Of a DNA stretch of 27,017 bases, positions 7,387-15,474 are shown piece after piece. Numbering within the stretch: the first letter of the stretch is position 1; each line of letters starts with the position of its first letter. The stretch is from the NCBI RefSeq assembly GCF_934560975.1, contig NZ_CAKTFO010000032.1, positions 1-27,017 of the forward strand, in the 5' to 3' direction. The position numbers and the translations under genes are program-made. This DNA is from an uncultured Sphingomonas sp. GTDB taxonomy: Bacteria; Pseudomonadota; Alphaproteobacteria; Sphingomonadales; Sphingomonadaceae. The notes beneath the pieces are model-generated. The model had not been told where the DNA came from and ran no database searches. It saw only the letters and a list, made by a program, of their open reading frames with translations.

Positions 7387-7674
7387 CTAGTCCTGGTCCT
7401 TCCAGCCCGGCCAGGCGGGGTCGTCCCAGACGCGCGGCGAATCGTCGAATTCGCGTTCTTCCCGCGTCAGCGGCCGCGCATCCGGCATGATGCCCCAGAT
7501 CCCCGTCAGGTCGATCTTGCGCTTTGCCGGGGCGATCGGCTCGACCTTGAAGCTCGTCTGATCCTCGCGGACGATCCGCATCTCGGTGCCCTCCGCGACG
7601 CCCAGCGCCTTGGGCAGGCGCAAGGCGACCGAATTGCCGGACTTGAACACCTTGGCGCGATATTCCTCGCTCAT
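7387..7674 (-). CDS. vapB: VapB-type AbrB/MazE-fold antitoxin
   Basis: The 95-residue protein has an N-terminal swapped-hairpin (AbrB/SpoVT/MazE) DNA-binding domain: AKVFKSGNSVALRLPKAL, residues about 7-24. A variable C-terminal half rich in acidic and tryptophan residues (DDSPRVWDDPAWPGW) probably wraps VapC. Paired with vapC without a gap, it should neutralise the toxin and repress its own promoter. The start at 7674 has GGAGG five bases upstream. The promoter and operator lie in the 30 bases between vapB and the rimM stop. Confidence 0.92.
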   Translation of the reverse strand: MSEEYRAKVFKSGNSVALRLPKALGVAEGTEMRIVREDQTSFKVEPIAPAKRKIDLTGIWGIMPDARPLTREEREFDDSPRVWDDPAWPGWKDQD

Positions 7675-7684
7675 GCCAGCCTCC

Positions 7685-7705
7685 GTATATACGGGCGGTA
7701 TATAC
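7685..7705. promoter_or_regulatory. vapBC operator: two GTATATAC palindromes
   Basis: Two identical, self-complementary octamers GTATATAC (7685-7692 and 7698-7705) are separated by GGGCG. Their centres are 13 bp apart, so the sites repeat slightly more than one helix turn. The site lies 10 bases before vapB and its last base is part of the rimM stop codon. GTATAC-like repeats are known from other VapBC operators; binding by this VapB-VapC complex is inferred. The TATA-rich sequence can also supply a -10 element. Confidence 0.75.
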
Positions 7706-8208
7706 TAGCCGACGAAGGCCGCGTCCACGATCAGGCGCTCGCCATTCCATTCGGGCACCGCTTCGGGCCGCATCGGCACCATGAAGCGTTTGCCGTCGGG
7801 ACGCTCGACCTCGATCACGTCGCCAGCGCCGAAATTGTCGATCAGCACCACCTGGCCGAGGCTCTCACCCTCGGTGGAGACGCACGGCAGGCCGATCAGG
7901 TCGGAGTGGTAATATTCGCCCTCCTCCAACGGAGGGAGTGCGGCGCGGGGTACGGTGAGTTCGGTGCCGCGCAGGGCCTCGGCGGCATTCCGATCGCGCA
8001 CCTCGTCGAACCGCGCGATCAGGCCGCGCAGGCTCTTCAGCGTCAGCTCGCCGGCGTTGAAGCTTGTGTAGGGCGCAAGATCGTCGGTGAAGAGCTTCAG
8101 CTTCACCTCGCCGCCGATGCCGTGCGCGCCGGTTACCACGGCAAGCACGACAGGGCGTTGTCCCGCGTCAGGCGCGGGGGGAGCCGGGTTGGGGTGGATT
8201 GGCGTCAT
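7705..8208 (-). CDS. rimM: Ribosome maturation factor RimM
   Basis: This 167-residue factor for late 30S assembly binds S19 and helps mature the 16S head. The N-terminal RimM domain starts at PVVLAVVTGAHGIGGEVKLKLF (about residues 19-40). The C-terminal PRC-barrel includes EGEYYHSDLIGL and ends FMVPMRPEAVP. The start at 8208 has GAAGG five bases upstream. A proline-rich lead (TPIHPNPAPPAPDAG) precedes the domain. The frame is open upstream but not conserved-looking. The start lies inside a small ORF in another frame, so the two may be coupled. Confidence 0.95.
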   Translation of the reverse strand: MTPIHPNPAPPAPDAGQRPVVLAVVTGAHGIGGEVKLKLFTDDLAPYTSFNAGELTLKSLRGLIARFDEVRDRNAAEALRGTELTVPRAALPPLEEGEYYHSDLIGLPCVSTEGESLGQVVLIDNFGAGDVIEVERPDGKRFMVPMRPEAVPEWNGERLIVDAAFVG

Positions 8209-8332
8209 CTGAGCCTTCGGCGGGTTCCGGTGTGGAGACCCCGTCGTTGGTCGGCTTGGCGGCGTCTTCACCTGGACCTTGGCCGGCACCCGCTTCGGGA
8301 TCGGGATTCTGCTGGTTCGGGGCGGTCATCAT
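8168..8332 (-). CDS. Candidate small acidic, disordered protein between rpsP and rimM
   Basis: A 54-codon frame starts with two adjacent ATGs (8332 and 8329) after a strong ribosome site, AAGGAGAG. It reads MMTAPNQQNPDPEAGAGQG, then further P, G, D, E, A-rich sequence ending QPGSPRA, and stops 41 bases inside rimM. There is no recognisable domain, membrane segment or cysteine. Third codon positions are GC-rich, as in true genes here. It fills most of the otherwise empty 181-base gap between rpsP and rimM. It could be a real small protein, or a translated leader that carries ribosomes to rimM. Confidence 0.4.
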   Translation of the reverse strand: MMTAPNQQNPDPEAGAGQGPGEDAAKPTNDGVSTPEPAEGSDDANPPQPGSPRA

Positions 8333-8389
8333 CGTCTCTCCTTGCATGTCGCAAGGGGGAAACGCAGACGAGCCGCCCCGGTGCCCGGA

Positions 8390-8788
8390 TCAGGCCTCGG
8401 CCGTCTCTTCCGCGGGCGCTTCAGCCGGGGCAGCGGCGGCCTCGGCAGCGGCGGCTGCCTTGTCCGCACGCTCCTGCGCGCGCTCCTTGGCCTTTTCGCC
8501 CGGCTCGGCCTTGTTCGGGTTGTTGCGCGCGGCACGCTCCTTCACGCCGGCGGCGTCGAAGAAGCGGGCGACGCGGTCGGTCGGCTGCGCGCCATTGGCG
8601 AGCCAGTGCTTGGCACGCTCGGTGTCGAGGATCACGCGCTTCTCGTCATCCTTGCCGAGCAGCGGGTTGTAGGTGCCGATCTTCTCGATGAACGCACCGT
8701 CGCGGGGCGAGCGGGCGTCGGCAACCACGATACGGTAATAAGGGCGCTTCTTGGCGCCACCGCGCGACAGGCGGATCGAAACGGCCAT
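8390..8788 (-). CDS. rpsP: 30S ribosomal protein S16
   Basis: The 132-residue protein begins MAVSIRLSRGGAKKRPYYRI, the S16 signature, followed by DGAFIEKIGTYNPL and WLANGAQPTDRVARFF. S16 binds 16S rRNA early in 30S assembly. After about residue 85 a lysine/glutamate- and then alanine-rich tail is added, common in alphaproteobacterial S16 and absent from E. coli. The start at 8788 has AAGGAAG upstream. It follows ffh by 35 bases. Confidence 0.97.
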   Translation of the reverse strand: MAVSIRLSRGGAKKRPYYRIVVADARSPRDGAFIEKIGTYNPLLGKDDEKRVILDTERAKHWLANGAQPTDRVARFFDAAGVKERAARNNPNKAEPGEKAKERAQERADKAAAAAEAAAAPAEAPAEETAEA

Positions 8789-8823
8789 TGTATAATCTTC
8801 CTTCGTCTGGAGTTCGGTTGAGT

Positions 8824-10308
8824 TCAGCGTTTCTTGAGGAAATTCTGGAAACCGGGGGGCAGGCCCTGCGGACCGCCAACGCCGCCGCCAGGAAGGCCCG
8901 GCAAGCCACCCGTAGGCAGGCCGGCCCCGCCGAGCATGGACTGGAGATCGCCCTCGCCCGGCATCCCGCCGCCCTTGCCGAAGAGGGCGCCCAGCTTGGA
9001 CAGGCCACCCATCTTCTTCATCTTCTTCATCATGGTCGCCATTTCCTGATGCATCTTCAGGAGCTTGTTGACGTCCTGCACCGTGGTGCCGGAGCCCTTG
9101 GCGACGCGGATCTTGCGCTTGGCGGCCATCAGTTCGGGCCTGGCGCGCTCCTGCGCGGTCATGGAGCCGATGATCGCATCCATGCGGACCAGGATGCGGT
9201 CGTCCGCCGCGCCGTTGGCCATGGCCTGCTTCACCTGCTTCACGCCCGGCAGCATCGCCGCCAGGCCCGACAGTCCGCCCATCCGCTTCATCTGGTTGAG
9301 CTGGGCGCGCAGGTCGTTCATGTCGAACTTGCCCTCGGCCATGCGCTGGGCGAGCTTTTCGGCGTCCTCGACCTTGATCGTCTCGGCCGCGCGCTCGACC
9401 AGGCTGACCACGTCGCCCATGCCCAGGATGCGGCCGGCGACGCGTTCCGGGTAGAAGGGCTCCAGCCCGTCCAGCTTCTCGCCCGTCCCGGCGAACTTGA
9501 TCGGCTTGCCCGTCACGGCGCGCATCGACAGCGCCGCGCCGCCGCGCGCATCGCCGTCCATCCGGGTCAGCACCACGCCGGTCAGCGGCACCTGTTCGGA
9601 AAAGTTGGTGGCGACGTTGACCGCGTCCTGACCGGTCAGCGCATCGACGACGAGCAGGATTTCGTGCGGCGCGGACACCTCCGCCACCGCCTTCATCTCG
9701 TCCATCAGCGCCTGATCGACGTGGAGGCGACCGGCGGTATCGAGCAGCAGCACGTCGAAGCCCTGCAGCTTCGCCGCCTGCATCGCGCGCTGGGCGATCT
9801 GCACCGGCTGCTGCCCCGCGACGATCGGCAGGGTCGCGACATCGGCCTGCAGCCCAAGCACCGCCAGCTGCTCCTGAGCGGCCGGGCGGTTGACGTCGAG
9901 CGACGCCATCAGCACCTTCTTGGCGCCGCGTTCCTTCAGGCGCTTGGCGATCTTGGCGGTGCTGGTGGTCTTGCCCGAGCCCTGCAGGCCGACCATCATC
10001 ACCACCGCCGGCGGGGTCACATCCAGCGCCAGGTCCGACGATTCGGCGCCGAGCATCGCCACCAGCTCGTCATGGACGATCTTGACGACCTGCTGGCCGG
10101 GCGTGACTGAGCGCAGCACATCCTGGCCGACCGCCTTCTCGGTCGCGGCATCGACGAACTTCCGGACCACCGGCAGGGCGACGTCCGCCTCCAGCAGGGC
10201 GATCCGCACCTCGCGCATCGCACCGCGCACGTCGGCCTCGGTCAGCGCGCCACGACCGCGCAGACGGTCGAACGCTGCGCCAAGCCGATCGCTGAGACTG
10301 TCGAACAT
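8824..10308 (-). CDS. ffh: Signal recognition particle protein Ffh
   Basis: This 494-residue SRP54-type GTPase binds signal sequences and SRP RNA and delivers ribosomes to FtsY. The N domain is residues 1-95. The G domain has the P-loop GLQGSGKT (107-114), DVNRPAAQEQL, LDTAGR and TRMDGDARGG. The methionine-rich M domain runs from about 320 and includes LKMHQEMATMMKKMKKMGG. A glycine/proline-rich tail ends NFLKKR. The start MFDSLSDRL at 10308 matches the family; the open frame upstream crosses a hairpin and is leader sequence. It heads the rpsP-rimM-trmD-rplS cluster, an order common in bacteria. Confidence 0.97.
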   Translation of the reverse strand: MFDSLSDRLGAAFDRLRGRGALTEADVRGAMREVRIALLEADVALPVVRKFVDAATEKAVGQDVLRSVTPGQQVVKIVHDELVAMLGAESSDLALDVTPPAVVMMVGLQGSGKTTSTAKIAKRLKERGAKKVLMASLDVNRPAAQEQLAVLGLQADVATLPIVAGQQPVQIAQRAMQAAKLQGFDVLLLDTAGRLHVDQALMDEMKAVAEVSAPHEILLVVDALTGQDAVNVATNFSEQVPLTGVVLTRMDGDARGGAALSMRAVTGKPIKFAGTGEKLDGLEPFYPERVAGRILGMGDVVSLVERAAETIKVEDAEKLAQRMAEGKFDMNDLRAQLNQMKRMGGLSGLAAMLPGVKQVKQAMANGAADDRILVRMDAIIGSMTAQERARPELMAAKRKIRVAKGSGTTVQDVNKLLKMHQEMATMMKKMKKMGGLSKLGALFGKGGGMPGEGDLQSMLGGAGLPTGGLPGLPGGGVGGPQGLPPGFQNFLKKR

Positions 10309-10346
10309 AGACCCAAACCCCACTTCATGCCGCCCAACGCACAGCG

Positions 10347-10376
10347 AGCCGGCGGACGAAACCTCGTCGGCCGGCT
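10347..10376 (-). other. Strong hairpin in the ffh leader
   Basis: Arms AGCCGGC and GCCGGCT, then a G-G mismatch, then GACGA and TCGTC close an AACC loop, giving 12 pairs in 30 bases. It lies 38 bases before the ffh start, in the 164-base gap (10309-10472) that otherwise holds no gene. No T-run follows on either strand. It may be a leader structure of ffh or a stop signal for the upstream deacetylase operon. Confidence 0.5.
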
Positions 10377-10472
10377 TGGCGCCCACCTTCCCGGTGTTCA
10401 CCGCGCGTCACGTTCAGTCGGAACGATATTGGGCGCTTCTAGGGCAAATGCGCGCTCATTGCAAGGAACCGC

Positions 10473-11345
10473 CTAGCGGCAGAGCGCCCCTACCCGCTCC
10501 AGCAGGGCGGCGGAGGCGGCGTCGCCCATCGTGCGCACGGGCAGCGCGGGCCCGGTTGGATCCACCAGCCCGGCATTGGCGGGATCGGCCGCCGCCTTCT
10601 CCAGCGTAACGAAGCGGAAGCCGTGCTGGCGGTAGAGCGTGAGCAGGCGCGGCAACATGCGTGCGTCGAACGCACCCAGGTGCATCAGCAGGATGTCCGG
10701 CGGCGTGCGCCCGAACTGTGCCATCTGCGTCTGTTCGGACAGGCGGATGCTTGCTTCCGCGGCATTCAGATAGGCTCGCTCCATCTCGGCCACAGCGGCG
10801 GTGTTGCCCTTCGCCATGCAGCGCGCATAGGGATCGTTGAACGCCCAATCCCCGAAGCTGGCCGTCACGCCGGCGATGCGATAGCCTTTACGGGCGAGAT
10901 AGGCCCGCGCGGCGGCCTGCTTCGCCGGATCGGCGGCGGCTTCGTCCAGGAAGGGGAAGCGCAGCCAGTGCCAGTCCTTGCCGCCCATATAGTGGCGCAG
11001 GACCGGCTCGTTCTTCGCTACCTCCTGCTCGAACGTGGCCGCATCCAGCGTGCTGAGGCCAAGATGCGCCCAGCCATGATTGCCGAGCGGAAAGCCGGCC
11101 TCGCGCCACGCGGCCAGGACCTTGTCCGACACGGGTTCCCGCTCCAGCTGCACGCCGTTGATGAAGCCGTAAACGCGCGGCACCTGCGCCGACCGCAATG
11201 CCGCGATGATGTCGTCCGCCACCTGCATCCGCGTGACACCGGGCGGCAGCGCGGCATGGGCGGGCAGATCGTCGAAGGTGAACGCGATCTCGCGCGCGGA
11301 CACGGGCCCGGTCGCCAGCGCGGCCATGGCAAGGATGCGGATCAT
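10473..11345 (-). CDS. Secreted polysaccharide deacetylase-family protein (CE4-like)
   Basis: The 290-residue protein has a signal peptide (MIRILAMAALATGPVSA) and a NodB-type fold. The metal and catalytic motifs are TFDD (D25, D26), HGWAH (H90, H94) and RFPFLDE (R129 onward), with a late MHLGAFDARM that fits motif 5. Members of this fold remove acetyl groups from sugars; acetylxylan, chitin or peptidoglycan are all possible. Its start overlaps the SGNH hydrolase stop (ATGA), and it ends the hexuronate operon, which favours an acetylated plant polysaccharide substrate. The substrate is inferred from context only. Confidence 0.88.
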   Translation of the reverse strand: MIRILAMAALATGPVSAREIAFTFDDLPAHAALPPGVTRMQVADDIIAALRSAQVPRVYGFINGVQLEREPVSDKVLAAWREAGFPLGNHGWAHLGLSTLDAATFEQEVAKNEPVLRHYMGGKDWHWLRFPFLDEAAADPAKQAAARAYLARKGYRIAGVTASFGDWAFNDPYARCMAKGNTAAVAEMERAYLNAAEASIRLSEQTQMAQFGRTPPDILLMHLGAFDARMLPRLLTLYRQHGFRFVTLEKAAADPANAGLVDPTGPALPVRTMGDAASAALLERVGALCR

Positions 11346-12583
11346 GGCAACAGCACCTTCACGTCGATCGCCTGCCCCATAGCGTGGTAGCCGGTCGGAG
11401 AGGGATGGATATGGTCGCCCGAATCATAAGCGGGCAGCAGCCGCGTCGGATGCGCGGGATCGCGGGTGACGCGGTCCAGATCCACCACCGCGTCGAACGC
11501 GCCGCCGGTGCGGATCCATGTATTGATCGCCTGACGATCGGCTTCGTTTGCGGCATCGGGATGGTAATAGCCCATGCCCATATAAGGCATGATAGTGGCG
11601 CCGACGACGCGTACGCCCTGGGCATGGGCGCGGTCGACGATCTGGCGGTACCCGGTGATCATCCGCTGCACCAGCGCGCGATGCTCTGCGGGGGTGGCGG
11701 GCGCGTCGCGGGTTAGCGTGCCGAGGTCGTTGACCCCTTCCAGCACCACCAAAGTCCTTACGCCCGGCCGCGCCAGCACGTCGCGATCGAGTCGCGCCAG
11801 CGCGTTCGGGCCGTTGCCGTCGAGCAGCAGGCGATTGCCGCCGATCCCGACATTGACCACGCCCAGCCCGCGCGTGCGCGCGTCGCTCTGGAGGCGATTG
11901 GCGAGGATATCGGGCCAGCGATCGTCGCCATCGGTGGTGGCGCCGCGCCCGTCCGTGATCGAATCGCCCAGGGTCACGATCGCGCTCACCTGATCCAACG
12001 TATCGACCTCGACCCCGGTCAGCCAATACCAATGCTCGACCGTCTTCGCGCCCGGCAAATCGGGCGCGTCCGCATGGTCGCCGGCCAGGTAATAAGAGGT
12101 GGCACGCGCGCCGGGATGGCCGGTCTGCGCCTCCGGCAAGGCGGCGAGGTGGAGCGAGACGGCAACGCTGGCCAGCGCCGGCACGTCCAGCGTGACCGGA
12201 TCCGACAGATAGTCCGCGCCCGCCGGAATGGTGACGCCGGGCCGCCCGCCGAAAGTCAGCGCACGGTCGGTGCCATCCAAGACTCGTGCGCCGCCCTTGC
12301 CGGCGGCACGGGCGAGGTGGACGTTGGCGATGGTCAGCGGCTCACGACCGAAGGCGTTGGACAGGCGGATGCGGAGCGACCGGCCACCCAGCGACAGGCG
12401 CACGATCTGGCGCAGCGTCACGTCCGTTCCCGTGACCGGCAGGGCATTGTCCGACACGGCTGCCTGCTGCGCCGAACCCCAACTCGCGACCCATTTGGCG
12501 GACGCGGGTTGGGCAAGCACCCCCATGGTGGCGAGGAGCAGGAGCCTACGCACGCGTGCCGCCCTGGCCCCGTCGGCACTCAC
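11342..12583 (-). CDS. Secreted SGNH/GDSL hydrolase, probable carbohydrate esterase
   Basis: With the chosen start the protein has 413 residues. A signal peptide (RRLLLLATMGVLAQPASA) is followed by a beta-rich N-terminal part of about 180 residues and the SGNH domain. The nucleophile block is TLGDSITDG (serine about 208), then GIGGN, EGVNDLG, and the Asp-His block DHIHPSPTGYHAMG. GTG at 12583 is preferred because it overlaps the uxuB stop as GTGA, repeating the pattern of the neighbouring junctions. ATG at 12604 is the alternative. SGNH enzymes of this layout include acetyl esterases acting on plant polysaccharides. Located between uronate catabolism and a deacetylase, it may deacetylate xylan or its oligomers. 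Confidence 0.88.
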   Translation of the reverse strand: MSADGARAARVRRLLLLATMGVLAQPASAKWVASWGSAQQAAVSDNALPVTGTDVTLRQIVRLSLGGRSLRIRLSNAFGREPLTIANVHLARAAGKGGARVLDGTDRALTFGGRPGVTIPAGADYLSDPVTLDVPALASVAVSLHLAALPEAQTGHPGARATSYYLAGDHADAPDLPGAKTVEHWYWLTGVEVDTLDQVSAIVTLGDSITDGRGATTDGDDRWPDILANRLQSDARTRGLGVVNVGIGGNRLLLDGNGPNALARLDRDVLARPGVRTLVVLEGVNDLGTLTRDAPATPAEHRALVQRMITGYRQIVDRAHAQGVRVVGATIMPYMGMGYYHPDAANEADRQAINTWIRTGGAFDAVVDLDRVTRDPAHPTRLLPAYDSGDHIHPSPTGYHAMGQAIDVKVLLP

Positions 12584-14061
12584 TCCCGGTCGATCATTCT
12601 CCATTCCGCATTCCCCTCGATCATTGCGCGCGCGCCTTTCTGGCGAAGGCCGTCGAGCAAGCGGGTCAACTGGCCCGCAAAACTATCGTTCGCGGCAAGC
12701 GCGGGCGGGAAGATGGCGTCGATCGCCAGCAATCCCCGCACCGCCTGCTCGGCCGGAAGCGCCGCCGCGGCAGCCGTCCGCGCCGCCAGCGGATCGTCGA
12801 CCGCGAACGACTGGCCGGCATCGTCCCGCCCTTCCTGCCAGCGCATCCAGGCGGCGACCGCCAGCGCCAGCGCGCCGACCGGTTGCCCGCGCTCCAGCCG
12901 CGACTGGATACCGCCGAGCAGCCGCTGCGGCAGCTTCTGCGATCCGTCCATCGCGATCTGGCGGGTGCGGTGGTGCAGCGCGCTGTTGGCGAAGCGCGCC
13001 ATCAGCTCGGCGCGGTAGGACGCTATGTCCAGTTCCGGCGGCGGCGACAACGTCGGCGCGGCTTCGTCCCACAGGGCGTCCACGAAGGCACGGCCGGCGG
13101 ACAGGGCCACGAACTGATGCACGAAGTCGATCCCGGCGAGCCCGCCGAGATAGGCGATGCCGGAATGCGCGCCGTTGAGGAGGCGCAGCTTGGCCTCCTC
13201 CCACGGCGCCACCGCCGTCGTCAGCTGCACGCCGAATGCGGCCAAGTCGGGCCGCTCGCCGGCAAACCGGTCCTGCACCACCCATTGGGTAAAGGGCTCG
13301 GTCTTGACCATCGCTCGGTCCTCGACCCCGATCTTCGCCGCCAGCGCCGCGATGTCGGACGGTTCGGTCGCCGGCACGATGCGGTCCACCATCGTTTCGG
13401 GGAATGCGCCCTCCCCCTCGATCCAGGCGCACAGGTCGGGGTCATGCCGCAAGGCGAGGGCCAGCACGGCATTGCGCAACCGGGTGCCGTTGTGCGGCAG
13501 ATTGTCGCATGACATGGCGGTGAACGGCTTCAGCCCCGCCGCCCGCCGCGCCTGCAACGCCGCCACGATCAGGCCCGGCGCGGTGCGGGGCGCGGCGAGC
13601 GAGGCGAGGTCGACGGCCAGATCGGGATCGTCCGTGATCAGCACGCCGGTGGCGGGATCGAGCTTGTAGCCCTTCTCGGTCACGGTCAGCGTGACGATGT
13701 GGGTGTCGGGCGACGCCATCGCCGCCACCAGCTTGGCCGGGTCTTCCGGCGCGACCAGCACGTCCTGGATCGCGCCCACCAGTTGCACCTGCTCCCGCTC
13801 GCCATCGCGAACGAGGACGCAATAGAGGCCGTCCTGCGGCATCAACTGGTCGCGCACGGTGGGCGAGCGCAAGGACGCGCCCAGCACGCCCCAGCGCAGG
13901 TCCCCCGCCGCCAGCGCCTGTTCGTACACCATCGCCTGATGCGCGCGGTGGAAGGCGCCCGTGCCGAGATGAACGATGCCGGTGCGGACGGCCGTGCGAT
14001 CGTAGCGGAACCGCGCCACCGCCGGCAGCGTCGCGGCGGTCGCTTCGCCGAGGCGGATCAC
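12580..14061 (-). CDS. uxuB: Fructuronate reductase (mannitol dehydrogenase family)
   Basis: This 493-residue polyol-specific long-chain dehydrogenase has an N-terminal NAD site (GIVHLGTGAFHRAHQA) and the catalytic signature EEAKLRLLNGAHS with K291, N296 and H299. The family covers mannitol, arabinitol, tagaturonate and fructuronate enzymes. The position between uxaC and the esterase, with ManD in the same operon, points to D-fructuronate to D-mannonate reduction. Tagaturonate reduction is less likely because no altronate dehydratase is present. The start is GTG at 14061, overlapping the uxaC stop as GTGA. Confidence 0.92.
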   Translation of the reverse strand: MIRLGEATAATLPAVARFRYDRTAVRTGIVHLGTGAFHRAHQAMVYEQALAAGDLRWGVLGASLRSPTVRDQLMPQDGLYCVLVRDGEREQVQLVGAIQDVLVAPEDPAKLVAAMASPDTHIVTLTVTEKGYKLDPATGVLITDDPDLAVDLASLAAPRTAPGLIVAALQARRAAGLKPFTAMSCDNLPHNGTRLRNAVLALALRHDPDLCAWIEGEGAFPETMVDRIVPATEPSDIAALAAKIGVEDRAMVKTEPFTQWVVQDRFAGERPDLAAFGVQLTTAVAPWEEAKLRLLNGAHSGIAYLGGLAGIDFVHQFVALSAGRAFVDALWDEAAPTLSPPPELDIASYRAELMARFANSALHHRTRQIAMDGSQKLPQRLLGGIQSRLERGQPVGALALAVAAWMRWQEGRDDAGQSFAVDDPLAARTAAAAALPAEQAVRGLLAIDAIFPPALAANDSFAGQLTRLLDGLRQKGARAMIEGNAEWRMIDRE

Positions 14062-15470
14062 AATCTGTAGGCCGCCTTGACCAGGTCATAGGTCAAGGCG
14101 CGCGCCACCTCATGCGCCTCGTCCTCAGGCAGGCGATGCTCCGCCACCAGCCGGGCGAGGAACACGCAGTCCATCCGCCGTGCGACGTCGTGCCGCGCCG
14201 GGATCGACAGGAACGCACGCGTATCGTCGTTGAAGCCGACCGTATTGTAGAAGCCGCCGGTCTCGGTCGCGCGCTCGCGGAAGCGGCGCATCCCTTCGGG
14301 CGAGTCGTGGAACCACCAGGGGGGCCCAAGCCGCAGCACCGGATAATGGCCGGCGAGCGGGGCCAGTTCGCGGCTGTAGCTGTCCTCGTCCAGCGTAAAG
14401 AGGATCAGGCTGAGCCGGCGATCATTGCCGAATCGGTCGAGCAATGGCTTCAACGCGCGGACATATTCGGTCTGGACCGGGATATCGGCGCCCTTGTCGC
14501 GGCCGAACCGCGCCAGCACCGCCGCATTGTGGTTGCGGAACGCGCCGGGATGCAGCTGCATCACCATGCCGTCCTCGGTCGACATGCGCGCCATTTCGGT
14601 CAGCATCTGGCCGCGGAACAGCTCCGCCTCGGCCGGCGTCACGCCGCCCTGCAACACCCTGGCATAGAGCGCCTCGGCGTCCGCGCGGGGCAGATCGGCG
14701 GTGAAGGCGGCGGGATGGCCGTGATCGGTCGAGGTCGCGCCCGCGTCCCGGAAAAAGGCGCGGCGGTTTTCATGCGCGCGGAGATAGCCCGTCCAGGTCG
14801 AGACATCCTCGCCCGCAACCTCGCCGAACCGGTGGAGATTGTCGGCGAAGCCGCCATGTTCGGGATCCAGCACGGGATCGGGACGATAGGCGGTGACGAC
14901 CCGTCCCTTCCACCCGCTCTCCCGGATCGCCCGGTGATGCTCCAACGGATCGAGCGGGCTTTCGGTAGTGGCGATCACCTCGACATTGTACCGCTCGAAC
15001 AGGGCGCGGGGGCGGAAGTCGGGCGTCTTCAGCGCGGCGTCGATCGTGTCGTAATAGAGGTCGGCGGTCGCCGGCTCCAGCAGCACGTCGAGCTTGAACA
15101 CCTCTGCGAACACCCAGTCGAGCCAGGCGCGCGAGGGCGTGCCGCGCAGCAGGTGGTAATGGTCCGCCAGCAGCCGCCAGATCCGGCGCGGATCATGCTC
15201 GGTCGGGCTGCCGTCGACCGTCGGCACGCCCAGGGCATCCAGCGGCACGCCCTGCGAATAGAGCATCCGGAAGACATAATGGTCGGGGACGATCAGCAGG
15301 TCGGCCGGATTGGCGAACGGCTGGTTGGTGGCGAACCAGGCCGGATCGGTATGGCCGTGCGGGCTGACGATCGGCAGATCCCTGATCGGCTGGTAGAGCG
15401 CGCGTGCGATCGCCCGGGTCCGTTCGTCGGACGGGAACAGGCGATCGGGATGAAGCGCCAGCTTCGCCAT
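14058..15470 (-). CDS. uxaC: Glucuronate isomerase
   Basis: The 470-residue protein equals the E. coli UxaC length. It converts D-glucuronate to D-fructuronate and also works on galacturonate. It is an amidohydrolase-fold enzyme with the N-terminal metal motif SPHGHTD (H38, H40), the conserved MQLHPGAFRNHN block, and a C-terminal RLGPPWWFHDSPEGM and GFYNTVGFNDDTRAF. The start MAKLALHPDRLF is four bases after the transporter stop; an ATG at 15488 in the same frame would add six residues and overlap the transporter gene. First intracellular step of the hexuronate branch. Confidence 0.97.
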   Translation of the reverse strand: MAKLALHPDRLFPSDERTRAIARALYQPIRDLPIVSPHGHTDPAWFATNQPFANPADLLIVPDHYVFRMLYSQGVPLDALGVPTVDGSPTEHDPRRIWRLLADHYHLLRGTPSRAWLDWVFAEVFKLDVLLEPATADLYYDTIDAALKTPDFRPRALFERYNVEVIATTESPLDPLEHHRAIRESGWKGRVVTAYRPDPVLDPEHGGFADNLHRFGEVAGEDVSTWTGYLRAHENRRAFFRDAGATSTDHGHPAAFTADLPRADAEALYARVLQGGVTPAEAELFRGQMLTEMARMSTEDGMVMQLHPGAFRNHNAAVLARFGRDKGADIPVQTEYVRALKPLLDRFGNDRRLSLILFTLDEDSYSRELAPLAGHYPVLRLGPPWWFHDSPEGMRRFRERATETGGFYNTVGFNDDTRAFLSIPARHDVARRMDCVFLARLVAEHRLPEDEAHEVARALTYDLVKAAYRL

Positions 15471-15474
15471 GGCA

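Noticed and set aside
6811..8691. 626-codon plus-strand open frame
   Set aside because: It lies antisense to trmD, vapBC, rimM and rpsP, all clearly real, and is low-complexity GC-frame shadow without domain or ribosome site.
8788..10110. 440-codon plus-strand open frame
   Set aside because: Complete antisense of ffh; histidine/leucine-rich shadow with no recognisable motif.
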